A DNA stretch of 9,717 nucleotides, from positions 1 to 9,717 of the forward strand of contig SKWB01000363.1 in NCBI GenBank assembly GCA_007129135.1, written 5' to 3'. This document shows, piece by piece, positions 1 to 6,432 of the stretch. Numbering within the stretch: the first letter of the stretch is position 1; the number at the start of each line of letters is the position of its first letter. A program made the position numbers and the translations under genes. The notes beneath the pieces were generated by a model. It was not told the origin of the DNA. It saw only the letters and a list, made by a program, of their open reading frames with translations, and searched no databases. This stretch comes from Halococcaceae archaeon (GTDB taxonomy: Archaea; Halobacteriota; Halobacteria; Halobacteriales; Halalkalicoccaceae).

Positions 1-1
1 C

Positions 2-1315
2 TCAGAGCCCCGCGAGAACCTCGTCCGCGGCGTCGAGGTACTCGGTCAGGTGGTCGTCGCCGTGGGCCGCCGAGAGGTGGTGACGTTTGTACGGGTTCGG
101 CGTGAAGAACTGTCCGCGTTCGCGCATTCCCCTCGCGTACTCCCTGAACCGCTCCTCGTCGAGTCCGAGCACGTCGTCGTAACTCCTCGGCTCGCCGGTG
201 ACGCCGAACTGCGGGCTGAAGATCGAGCGGTAGCCGACCACCCTCGCCTCGATCCCGCGGTCGGAGAGCAGGTCACGCAGCCCCTCGCGGTAGCGCTCGC
301 CCAGGTCGGTGAGGTGGTCGGTGACGCCCTCGTCTTCGACGACCCGGAGCGTCTCCTTCGTGGCCGCGAGACCGATCGGGTGGCCCGAGTAGGTGCCGCT
401 GATCACCACGCCGCTCGTGTTGTCGCCGCCAGCTTGCGCGAGTATCTCCTCCCTGCCGCCGACGGCAGCGACCGGGTAGCCGTTGCCCATCGCCTTCGCC
501 AGGCAGGTGAGGTCGGGCGTCACGTCGAAGACCCCCTGTGCGCCGTGGATGGAGTGTCGGACCCCCGAGATCACCTCGTCGAAGATCAGCGGGACGCCCG
601 CCCGCTCGGTCGCCTCCCGGAGCGTGGAGAGGAACTCCTCGGTCGGCAGGAGACAGCCCACCGAGTGCGGGATCGGCTCGAGGATCACGCAGGCGACGTC
701 CTCGCGCTCGTCGAGCGTCTCGGCCAGCGCGTCGGGGTCGTTGAACGGGAGGACGAGCGTGCTGTCGAGCGCCGCCCCGAGCATCCCCTCGGACTCCGGG
801 TACGGCTCTCCTGCGTGCTCTGCTGGCGGGTAGACGTTCTTGTCGACGTAGTCGTGCCAGCCGTGGTAACAGCCCTCGAACTTGATCACCGTCTCCCTCC
901 CCGTGTGTGCCCGAGCGAGCCGGATCGCGTGGTAAGTCGCCTCGGTACCACTGTTACAGAACTTGAGCGCCTCGATCCCGGGGAAGAGGTCGACCAGCCG
1001 TTCCGCGACCTCGACCTCGAGGTTCGTGGTGCCGGCCCCGAAGAGGACGCCCCGGTCGATCACCTCGTGGGCCGCTCTGTCCACCTCCTCGTGGCCGTGG
1101 CCGAGGACGATTGGCCCGAACGCGCAGTGGTAGTCCGTGAACCGGGTGCCCTCGACGGTCTCGAGCGTCGTCCCGTGTGCGCGCTCGAAGGCGACCGGAC
1201 CCGACTCGTGTGCCTGGGCCCTGAGCCCGGTCTGTGCGCCGCCGGGGATCACCCGTCGCGCGCGCTCGACGACGCGCTCGCTCGTCTCGCGCTCTACTCG
1301 TTCCTGTTCGCTCAC
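2..1315 (-). CDS. HemL-like class III PLP-dependent aminotransferase
   Basis: This is a complete 437-residue enzyme of the class III (fold type I) aminotransferase family, closest in layout to glutamate-1-semialdehyde 2,1-aminomutase. Visible features are the N-terminal IPGGAQTGLRA segment (about 23-33), DYHCAFGPIVLGHGH (61-75), the cofactor-phosphate loop NSGTEATYHA (121-130), FDEVISG with Asp246 for the pyridine nitrogen, and AKAMGNGYP with Lys274 as the likely Schiff-base lysine. True HemL proteins usually carry IPGGVNSPVRAF and GKxxGGGLPVGA motifs. Their absence argues for an amino-acid or amino-sugar aminotransferase rather than the tetrapyrrole enzyme. I chose the GTG at 1315 because a GGGAG element lies about 10 bases upstream and a TATA-like box lies 50 bases upstream. 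Codons further upstream encode a basic tail unlike the family. The substrate is unknown. Some characterised beta-amino-acid aminotransferases are GSAM-like, which would suit the nearby M20 amidohydrolase, but that is inference. Confidence 0.88.
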   Translation of the reverse strand: MSEQERVERETSERVVERARRVIPGGAQTGLRAQAHESGPVAFERAHGTTLETVEGTRFTDYHCAFGPIVLGHGHEEVDRAAHEVIDRGVLFGAGTTNLEVEVAERLVDLFPGIEALKFCNSGTEATYHAIRLARAHTGRETVIKFEGCYHGWHDYVDKNVYPPAEHAGEPYPESEGMLGAALDSTLVLPFNDPDALAETLDEREDVACVILEPIPHSVGCLLPTEEFLSTLREATERAGVPLIFDEVISGVRHSIHGAQGVFDVTPDLTCLAKAMGNGYPVAAVGGREEILAQAGGDNTSGVVISGTYSGHPIGLAATKETLRVVEDEGVTDHLTDLGERYREGLRDLLSDRGIEARVVGYRSIFSPQFGVTGEPRSYDDVLGLDEERFREYARGMRERGQFFTPNPYKRHHLSAAHGDDHLTEYLDAADEVLAGL

Positions 1316-1365
1316 GATCGATCGGCTCCCGTGTACATCGCTCGCCTCGGACGCCGCCCGGACAC

Positions 1366-1371
1366 TTAAAA
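1366..1371 (-). promoter_or_regulatory. TATA-like box of the HemL-like aminotransferase gene
   Basis: The minus strand reads TTTTAA immediately before the TGA stop of the upstream DJ-1/PfpI gene. A start site about 26 bases downstream would leave a leader of roughly 25-30 bases before the GTG start, which fits the GGGAG ribosome-binding-like sequence at 1326-1330. The aminotransferase may therefore be transcribed independently, although read-through from the gene upstream is also possible. Confidence 0.5.
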
Positions 1372-1376
1372 CCGGC

Positions 1377-1928
1377 TCAGTACGGGTAGTCCATCTGCGC
1401 GGCGACCGCCTCCCTGGTCTCCGCACCGTCGAGGCGCTCGACCAACGCGAGTCCGAGGTCGAGGCCCGAGGTGACGCCCCCCGCGGTGACGACGTCGCCG
1501 TCGTCGACCACCCGCTCTCTCACGACGGTGCAGTACTCGGAGAGGTCGTCGTAGGCCGAGGGGTGAGTCGTCGCGCGTCGCCCGTCGAGGAAGCCCGCCG
1601 CGCCGAGCAGCAGCGAGCCGGTACAGACCGACGAGAGCAGGTCGACGTCCGCGGTGTCGAGCCAGGCGAGAAAGCCCTCGTCGTTCCGGAGGGTTCGGGT
1701 AGCGAAGCCCCCCGGGACGACGAGCAGGTCGTAGCGGTCGAGCGGTCGCGAGACGGTGTCGACACCGATCTCCACCCCCGCAGCGGCCGCGACCCGTTCG
1801 CGCCGGCCACAGATCTCCCAGGAGACGTCCTCGCGAAAGCCCATCGTCGCGAGGCGCGTGAGCGGGTCGTAGACGCCGACGAAGTCGAGTGCGGTCATCC
1901 CGTCGAAGACGACGAAACCGATTCGCAT
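1377..1928 (-). CDS. DJ-1/PfpI family protein, isonitrile hydratase-like
   Basis: The gene encodes 183 residues forming a single DJ-1/PfpI (class I glutamine amidotransferase-like) domain. The ATG at 1928 is followed by the usual first strand MRIGFVVFDGMTALDFVG. The nucleophile elbow is VCTGSLLLGAAGFLDGRRAT, with Cys102 followed by Thr103. Asp15 sits in the TALDFVG loop and VVPGG (70-74) precedes the helix. The Asp/Cys/Thr arrangement matches bacterial isocyanide (isonitrile) hydratases, which as I recall use Asp17, Cys101 and Thr102. It also matches the non-catalytic domain of AraC-type regulators, but no DNA-binding domain is present here. The gene lies 61 bases upstream of the aminotransferase on the same strand and is divergent from the amidohydrolase, with 79 bases between the starts. 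It could act on isonitriles, be a protein repair or glyoxalase-like enzyme, or have another role. The fold is certain; the reaction is not. Confidence 0.9.
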   Translation of the reverse strand: MRIGFVVFDGMTALDFVGVYDPLTRLATMGFREDVSWEICGRRERVAAAAGVEIGVDTVSRPLDRYDLLVVPGGFATRTLRNDEGFLAWLDTADVDLLSSVCTGSLLLGAAGFLDGRRATTHPSAYDDLSEYCTVVRERVVDDGDVVTAGGVTSGLDLGLALVERLDGAETREAVAAQMDYPY

Positions 1929-2007
1929 GGGGTGGGTTGGAAGCCGGAGGTCTTGCCCGTTGTGCTCGGTTCGCAAGCTCCTTACTCGGAGCCTCCGAGA
2001 GCCGACT

Positions 2008-3267
2008 ATGCGACTGGAGATCGACCGAGAGCGGTTACGAGGCGATATCGAGGCGAACGCGGCGTTCGGGGCGGTCGAGGGCGAGGGCCGTGGCCGGACG
2101 AACCTCACCGGGAGCGAGGCGAACCGCGAGGCACGAGAGCACCTCGTCTCGCGGATGGAGGAGGCGGGGCTGGAGGTGCGGATCGACGCGGTGGGCAACG
2201 TCGTCGGTCACTGGACGCCCGAGAGCGCGAGTTCTGCGCGAGAGCCGATCGCCTCGGGGAGCCACCTCGATTCGGTCCCCGAGGGCGGGATCTTCGACGG
2301 CCCGCTCGGCGTCTACGCCGCCCTGGAGTCGGTGCGGGCGATGCAGGAGGCGGGGCTCTCCCCCGACCGACCGATCGCGGTCGTGAGCTTCACCGAGGAG
2401 GAGGGCCAGCGGTTCGCGCCGGGGCTGCTCGGCTCGTCCGTGGCCGTTGGCGAGCGGAGCGTCGAGGAGGCGCTCGCGCTCGTCGACGGCGAGGGACGGA
2501 GCCTGGTCGACGCGCTGGAGGCGATCGGTTTCCGCGGCGAGGGGAGACTCGACGCGAGCGGCTGGGAGGCGTTCGTCGAACTCCACGTCGAACAGCACGA
2601 CCGCCTGGAGACGATGGGGATCCCCGTGGGCGTCGTGAGCGCGATAACGGGGATCACCCACTGTGCGGTCTCGATCGAGGGCGAGGCGAACCACGCCGGG
2701 GCGACGCCGATGGGCGATCGGACCGACGCGCTCTGTGCCGCGGGCGAGTTCGTCCTCGACGTGGAACGTGCGGCGAACGAGACCGTCGCCGCCGACAGCG
2801 AGAGCGCCGTGGGGACCGTCGGTTCGCTCGAGGTCCGGCCGAACGCCACGAACGTCGTTCCCGGGGGCGTCGACCTGAGCATCGACGTGCGCGACGTGGA
2901 GTACGACTCGATGGACGCGATCGTCGGCCGCGCGGAGCGCAGCCTCGCCCGGATCGAGCGCGAACGCGGCGTCGAGACGACGCTCGATCGGGGGTTCGAC
3001 CTCGAGCCGACGCCGATGTCGCCGCGGCTCCGTGAGGCGGCACGGGCGTCGGGCGAGGAGGCGGGGATCACGACCATGGAACTGCACTCGGGGGCGGCCC
3101 ACGACGCGATGCACGTCGCACGGGTCACCGAGACGGGAATGCTCTTCGCGCCCTCTCTGGACGGCGTCTCGCACAGCCCGCGGGAGTGGACCGACTGGGA
3201 GGACTGCGCGCGGGCGACGCGCGTACTCGGGGGAACCCTCGCCCGCCTGGCCGGGGCGACCCCGTAG
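2008..3267 (+). CDS. M20 family N-carbamoyl-L-amino acid hydrolase / allantoate amidohydrolase
   Basis: The protein has 419 residues, the usual length for the hydantoinase/carbamoylase branch of the M20 metallohydrolases (N-carbamoyl-amino-acid hydrolase, beta-ureidopropionase, allantoate amidohydrolase). Probable zinc-site residues are His87 in GSHLDSVPEGG, Asp98 in IFDGPLGV, Glu131/Glu132 in SFTEEEGQRF, His193 in ELHVEQH and His389 in DGVSHSPREW. SGAAHDAMH (361-369, His365) is the conserved substrate-binding segment near the C-terminus. Residues about 210-325 correspond to the inserted dimerisation domain, with the ANHAGATPMGDR motif. The ATG at 2008 opens the conserved N-terminus. Upstream codons in the frame read through the intergenic region and lack family character. 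The enzyme should be cytoplasmic and release ammonia and/or CO2 from a carbamoyl or ureido substrate. The exact substrate cannot be told from sequence. No hydantoinase or allantoinase gene is visible nearby. Confidence 0.9.
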   Translation: MRLEIDRERLRGDIEANAAFGAVEGEGRGRTNLTGSEANREAREHLVSRMEEAGLEVRIDAVGNVVGHWTPESASSAREPIASGSHLDSVPEGGIFDGPLGVYAALESVRAMQEAGLSPDRPIAVVSFTEEEGQRFAPGLLGSSVAVGERSVEEALALVDGEGRSLVDALEAIGFRGEGRLDASGWEAFVELHVEQHDRLETMGIPVGVVSAITGITHCAVSIEGEANHAGATPMGDRTDALCAAGEFVLDVERAANETVAADSESAVGTVGSLEVRPNATNVVPGGVDLSIDVRDVEYDSMDAIVGRAERSLARIERERGVETTLDRGFDLEPTPMSPRLREAARASGEEAGITTMELHSGAAHDAMHVARVTETGMLFAPSLDGVSHSPREWTDWEDCARATRVLGGTLARLAGATP

Positions 3268-3297
3268 GGTTTTCTCCCCCGGGTGCGAGCGGCCGGT

Positions 3298-3960
3298 ATG
3301 GCCGACATCCTCGCGGATGACGTGGTGAGCTTCCTCAGGACCGCCGGCCCGGAGGGCGACGCGGTGCTCTCGGAGATGGACGACTACGCCGAGCGAGAGG
3401 GCTTCCCGCACGTCGGCCCCGAGGTCGGCGGGTTCCTCAGGCTGCTCGTCCGGTTGACCGGCGCAGAGCGCGTCTTCGAGTTCGGCTCGGGCTACGGCTA
3501 CTCGGCGTACTGGTTCGCGGGGGCGCTCTCGGAGGGCGACGAGATCGTCCTCACGGAGGTCGACGCCGACGAACTGGCGATGGCGCGGGAGTACATGGAC
3601 CGCGGCGGGTTCGACGCGGAGGTCCGGTACGAACTCGGCGACGCGATCGAGACGGTCGACGGCTACGAGGGGCCGTTCGACGCCGTCCTGATCGACAACG
3701 AGAAGTACAGGTATAGAGAGGCGTTCGACGCTGTCAGGGAGAAACTCGCACCGGGTTCGGTCGTGATCGCGGACAACATGCTGGTCGCGAACACCGTCTA
3801 CTACGACGACGTCGGCCGACTGCTCCGCGGGGAGTCGGTGGACGCGACCGAGTCCGCGCGCGGGATCGCGGCGTACCTCGAACGGGTCCGGTCGGATCCG
3901 GACTGCGAGACGAGCGTGCTGCCGATCGGCGAGGGGATCGCGGTGACGCACGTCCGGTAA
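3298..3960 (+). CDS. COMT-like class I SAM-dependent O-methyltransferase
   Basis: This 220-residue protein is a single class I methyltransferase domain of the catechol O-methyltransferase/caffeoyl-CoA type (Methyltransf_3). The SAM-binding motif I is VFEFGSGYGYSAYW (59-72), and VLTEVD (84-89) supplies the acidic ribose ligand Glu87. LIDNEKYRY (131-139) and VVIADNMLV (155-163) place Asp133, Asp159 and Asn160 where COMT-family enzymes bind their divalent metal, so the catalytic site looks intact. The ATG at 3298 is preferred over the GTG at 3283. A TTTTCT stretch at about 3271-3276 lies 22-27 bases upstream and could be the TATA box of a leaderless transcript. The gene follows the amidohydrolase by 30 bases and may be co-transcribed with it. 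The methyl acceptor is unknown. Haloarchaea often have several such orphan O-methyltransferases. Confidence 0.88.
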   Translation: MADILADDVVSFLRTAGPEGDAVLSEMDDYAEREGFPHVGPEVGGFLRLLVRLTGAERVFEFGSGYGYSAYWFAGALSEGDEIVLTEVDADELAMAREYMDRGGFDAEVRYELGDAIETVDGYEGPFDAVLIDNEKYRYREAFDAVREKLAPGSVVIADNMLVANTVYYDDVGRLLRGESVDATESARGIAAYLERVRSDPDCETSVLPIGEGIAVTHVR

Positions 3961-3979
3961 CCCCGAGGGTAACCCCGGG
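3956..3979 (+). repeat. 12-bp tandem direct repeat at the methyltransferase stop codon
   Basis: GGTAACCCCGAG at 3956-3967 is followed directly by GGTAACCCCGGG at 3968-3979, matching at 11 of 12 positions. The first copy contains the TAA stop codon of the methyltransferase. The second lies in the short gap before the next gene's TATA box. It could be a small tandem duplication or a pair of binding sites. Confidence 0.75.
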
Positions 3980-3990
3980 CTCAGCGAGTG

Positions 3991-3997
3991 GTTAAGG
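3991..3997 (+). promoter_or_regulatory. TATA-like box for the 159-residue CSCC-motif protein
   Basis: GTTAAGG has its TTAA core about 26 bases before the ATG at 4020. This is the spacing expected for a haloarchaeal leaderless mRNA, and it supports that ATG over the in-frame GTG at 4008. Confidence 0.55.
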
Positions 3998-4019
3998 CCG
4001 TCTCGGCGTGCTCCGAGGT

Positions 4020-4499
4020 ATGGTCTCCCTCCAACGCTGTCTCCGCCATCCCGACGAACACCTGATGGAGCCGGTCCCGCTCCCGATCACGCTCCACTGC
4101 GGGCTGTTCGTCGACAGGGTCCGCTCGCTCTCTCACACCGCGATCACGCTCAGTACGCGCGAGCGCATCGGACACGCGAGCGGATTCGACGAGTACGCCG
4201 ACAGGGCGACCTCGCTGACCGAGGGCTACGCGGAGGGCTGTCCCGAGGGCGGCCCCGGAACCCGGTGGTTCTACACCGACGGCACGGTCGAGTACGACGG
4301 GACGCGGGTCGCGCGCGACCTGATACTGGTCGATCACCACCCGTTCGGCGCACCGGTCGAGTCCGTCGAGGACCTCGCGGCCGAACTCTCGGCGCTCTCC
4401 GAGGCGCCCGTCCGGGCCTCCGAGATCCACGAGTCGGCGTTCGAGGGGGGCTGTTCGTGCTGCTCCCCCGATGCGGAGATGGTCACTTCCGACCGGTGA
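4020..4499 (+). CDS. Hypothetical haloarchaeal protein with C-terminal CSCC motif
   Basis: I do not recognise a family for this 159-residue protein. It has no signal peptide or membrane segment and is moderately acidic with strong G/C third positions, so it is very likely a real gene. The start at 4020 is supported by the TATA-like box 26 bases upstream. Cysteines occur singly at residues 7, 27 and 74. A cluster GGCSCCSP (143-150: Cys145, Cys147, Cys148) lies near the C-terminus and could bind metal or take part in redox chemistry. A central segment reads RWFYTDGTVEYDGTRVARDL and is followed by LVDHHPFGAP (103-112), which resembles a small beta-rich domain. The gene follows the methyltransferase by 59 bases, and its stop codon directly abuts the stop of the converging M24 peptidase gene. 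Confidence 0.78.
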   Translation: MVSLQRCLRHPDEHLMEPVPLPITLHCGLFVDRVRSLSHTAITLSTRERIGHASGFDEYADRATSLTEGYAEGCPEGGPGTRWFYTDGTVEYDGTRVARDLILVDHHPFGAPVESVEDLAAELSALSEAPVRASEIHESAFEGGCSCCSPDAEMVTSDR

Positions 4500-5600
4500 T
4501 CAGTCGACCCGCCAGTCCCTCGAGGTGGTGTTCAGCCGCTCACACCCCTCCTCCGTGACGACCACGAGGTCCTCGATCCGGACGCCGAAGCCGCCCTCGA
4601 GGTAGATCCCCGGCTCGACGCTGAAGACCATCCCCGGCTCGAGCGGCCGGTCGTTCCCCGCGACGACGTACGGCGGCTCGTGGACCTCGAGACCGACGCC
4701 GTGGCCCGTCCGGTGGGTGAAGCGGTCCCCGTAGCCGGCCTCCTCGATCACCTCCCTCGCCGCCCGGTCGACCGCGCTCGCCGGGACGCCCGGTTCGACC
4801 GCCTCGATCCCCGCTCGCTGTGCCTCCCGTACGGCCGCGTGGACCGCCTCGAACCGTTCCGGTGGGTCGCCGCCGAAGACGACGGTCCGGGTCTGGTCGC
4901 CGGGATAGCCCTCGAACCGGGTCCCGAAGTCGAGGACGACCGGATCGCCCGCCCCCATCTCCCGACTGCCGTGTCGGTGGTGCGGGTGTGCGCCGTTCGG
5001 CCCCGAGCCGACGATCGGCTCGAACGAGAGCCCCTCGCCGCCCGCGGCCGCGAGCCGCGACTCGATCTCCGCGGCGAGTTCCGCCTCGGTCATCCCGATC
5101 GCCTCCGCGCCGAGCCCCCGCACCTCGTCGACGACCCGGTCGGTGATCCGCGCCGCCTCGCGCAGGGCCGCCAGCTCGGCGTCGTCCTTCGCGATCCGGA
5201 GGTCGGCGACGACCTCGCTCGCCAGGCCGAACTCGGTGGCCGGGAGCTGCTCGCGGACCTCGCGCGAGAAGACCTCCCAGAGCCGGTCGTCGATCAGTAC
5301 GCGCCCGGGCTCCAGTCCGTCGCCGAACTCCGCGACGAGCGCCGTCGGGTCGTCGCCGTCCGCCCAGGTCCGGAGGTCGGCGACGGGGGTCTCGCCCGCG
5401 AGCTGGTTCCGATACATCTCGGGGACGACGAACCGTTCCGTGCTCTCGGAGACGAGCAGGAGGAAGAGCCGTTCGCTCGGCTCCTCGCTCACCCCGGTGA
5501 GATAGCGCATCGTCGGCCCCGGCCCGGCGACGAGCGCGGAGGCGTCCGCTTCGACGAGTGCGTCCTGAACCCGACCGATCCGTCGTACGTGGACGTCCAT
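4500..5600 (-). CDS. M24 family metallopeptidase (Xaa-Pro aminopeptidase/prolidase-like)
   Basis: The 366-residue product has the two-domain build of aminopeptidase P/prolidase: an N-terminal creatinase-like domain (about 1-130) and a C-terminal pita-bread catalytic domain. All five dinuclear metal ligands are present: Asp224 in VVLDFGTRF, Asp235 in GYPGDQTRTVVF, His300 in HRTGHGVGLEVH, Glu329 in SVEPGIY and Glu343 in VRIEDLVVV. His205 (NGAHPHHRHG) and His307 are the usual active-site histidines. The enzyme should be cytoplasmic, cleaving X-Pro bonds in peptides or dipeptides. I chose the ATG at 5600 because MDVHVRRIGRVQDAL begins the family's N-terminal domain. The open frame continues upstream to 5927, but that part is non-coding in this frame and overlaps another small gene. 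No strong TATA box is seen directly upstream. Confidence 0.9.
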   Translation of the reverse strand: MDVHVRRIGRVQDALVEADASALVAGPGPTMRYLTGVSEEPSERLFLLLVSESTERFVVPEMYRNQLAGETPVADLRTWADGDDPTALVAEFGDGLEPGRVLIDDRLWEVFSREVREQLPATEFGLASEVVADLRIAKDDAELAALREAARITDRVVDEVRGLGAEAIGMTEAELAAEIESRLAAAGGEGLSFEPIVGSGPNGAHPHHRHGSREMGAGDPVVLDFGTRFEGYPGDQTRTVVFGGDPPERFEAVHAAVREAQRAGIEAVEPGVPASAVDRAAREVIEEAGYGDRFTHRTGHGVGLEVHEPPYVVAGNDRPLEPGMVFSVEPGIYLEGGFGVRIEDLVVVTEEGCERLNTTSRDWRVD

Positions 5601-5647
5601 GGGCGTTCGAGGGGTGACCGGACCGAAGCCGTTTCGGAGTCGACCGA

Positions 5648-5683
5648 GCCCGTTTTGGATCGGATCGTTCCGGTGAAACGGGC
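5648..5683. repeat. Inverted repeat upstream of the M24 peptidase gene
   Basis: GCCCGTTT at 5648-5655 pairs with AAACGGGC at 5676-5683 across a 20-base spacer. The spacer itself contains CGGATCGTTCCG, a 4-bp inner stem. The structure lies 48-83 bases upstream of the peptidase ATG, in an otherwise gene-free stretch (5601-5791) with no obvious TATA box. It could be an operator or a transcript hairpin. Short inverted repeats are common by chance in GC-rich DNA. Confidence 0.4.
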
Positions 5684-5791
5684 GAGCGATCGTACAGCCG
5701 TCCCTCGCTGTCGTGATACCGAGAGCTCTTTTCGAGTGATATCCCCGCAGCGCGGCGCACGATGCTCTTTCACGACGGACAGCCGACAGGG

Positions 5792-5927
5792 TCACAGGGG
5801 GAACGGCGACCTGATTCCGTAGGTCTTGTAACCACACTCCTTGCACTTGTACAGCGACGTTCCGTCGGGGAGCCGACTGTGGATCGTCCTCCACGTGAAG
5901 GACCGTCCCCCCGGACCCGTCGGTCAT
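5792..5927 (-). pseudogene. Small CxxC zinc-ribbon-like protein, split by a +1 frameshift
   Basis: Starting from the ATG at 5927, the frame begins MTDGSGG. It then meets a run of six G on the minus strand (plus 5907-5912). The downstream part of the gene clearly reads in the next frame: SFTWRTIHSRLPDGTSLYKC and then KECGYKTYGIRSPFPL, stopping at 5792-5794. That second frame has G or C at almost every third position but contains no ATG, GTG or TTG, and a TGA lies right at its beginning, so it cannot start by itself. Removing one G from the run joins both parts into a 44-residue protein with a single CKECG knuckle, typical of tiny haloarchaeal zinc-binding proteins. A good TATA box lies 26 bases upstream. 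The break may be a real mutation, programmed slippage or a sequencing error. The function is unknown. Confidence 0.62.
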
Positions 5928-5949
5928 ACGCCACGAACGTGGTCGGACG

Positions 5950-5957
5950 TATTTGTA
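5950..5957 (-). promoter_or_regulatory. TATA box of the small CxxC protein gene
   Basis: The minus strand reads TACAAATA centred about 26 bases before the ATG at 5927. This is standard spacing for a leaderless haloarchaeal transcript, and it stands out as an AT-rich patch in GC-rich DNA. It supports the ATG at 5927 as a true start despite the frameshift that follows. Confidence 0.6.
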
Positions 5958-5996
5958 TCCACGGTGGCACGACCGGATCGCCGTGGAACTCTCTCG

Positions 5997-6363
5997 CTAC
6001 GACGGCGACGGGGAGTGGTCCGCCGTCCACCGACGACCGTTCTCATTCGACGGGATCAACCAGTTGGCGAGGAGACCCACCACTACCCCGGCTGCGGTCC
6101 CGATATCGACGAACCGACCCACGACCGGGAGAACGAACGACGGGGCGACCACTGCGATGGGAGCGGTGACCGCCGCCGGGAGGACGGCTCGCACGGAGTC
6201 GTCCGGTCGTCACTTCGCGCAGGGAGCACCTCATCCCCCCGAAGCGTCGGAGACCGGGATGGGGACGGACTCGTCCTCCTCCTCGTCCCGATGGCGTATA
6301 CGTCGCGTACGCGAGGCCGACCAGCGTGACGATACCCGCGAGGCGTGTCCGGTTCGATCGCAT
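5997..6363 (-). pseudogene. Small membrane protein gene with three apparent frameshifts
   Basis: The gene starts at the ATG at 6363 with MRSNRTRLAGIVTLVGLAYA, an N-terminal membrane segment. The reading then shifts near 6291-6297 into RDEEEDESVPIPVSDASG, an acidic linker with near-perfect G/C third positions. It shifts again at a run of six G on the minus strand (plus 6235-6240) into DEVLPARSDDR. It shifts back near 6202-6207 into DDSVRAVLPAAVTAPIAVV, followed by two hydrophobic stretches (FVLPVVGRFVDIG, TAAGVVVGLLANWLI) and the stop at 5997. Two one-base removals and one insertion would restore a single protein of about 121 residues with two or three membrane segments. A TATA-like TTTTGATT lies about 27 bases upstream of the ATG. 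No family is recognised. Because no frame alone covers the gene, the reconstruction is an inference from codon bias and hydrophobicity. Confidence 0.55.
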
Positions 6364-6386
6364 AGCGGTCGATGGAGGCGGATCGC

Positions 6387-6394
6387 AATCAAAA
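6387..6394 (-). promoter_or_regulatory. TATA-like box before the 6363 membrane-protein start
   Basis: The minus strand reads TTTTGATT about 27 bases before the ATG at 6363, the spacing of a leaderless transcript. It supports the view that the broken membrane gene once had, or still has, its own promoter. Confidence 0.45.
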
Positions 6395-6432
6395 GCCAGG
6401 GGGCGTTTCAGGGTGTGAAACGTCGACCGCAC

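Noticed and set aside
2..1315. Assignment as hemL (glutamate-1-semialdehyde aminomutase)
   Set aside because: The length and fold fit, but the N-terminal PGG region and the Lys-containing loop (AKAMGNGYP) differ from the sequences usual in true HemL, so only a HemL-like call is justified.
50..1369. 439-codon plus-strand frame opposite the HemL-like aminotransferase
   Set aside because: The opposite strand encodes a complete PLP enzyme with all key residues. This frame has no family features and is an antisense shadow.
2035..3951. 638-codon minus-strand open frame, the longest in the window
   Set aside because: It lies opposite the amidohydrolase and methyltransferase genes, whose catalytic motifs are intact. 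It is Arg/Pro/His-rich without any recognisable domain. Long antisense frames are expected in DNA with G/C at nearly all third positions.
4680..5822. 380-codon plus-strand frame opposite the M24 peptidase
   Set aside because: The minus strand encodes all five metal ligands of an M24 enzyme. This frame is an Arg-rich antisense shadow.
5601..5927. Upstream extension of the M24 peptidase frame to the ATG at 5927
   Set aside because: The family N-terminus begins at the ATG at 5600. The extension lacks domain character and overlaps the CxxC gene in a different frame.
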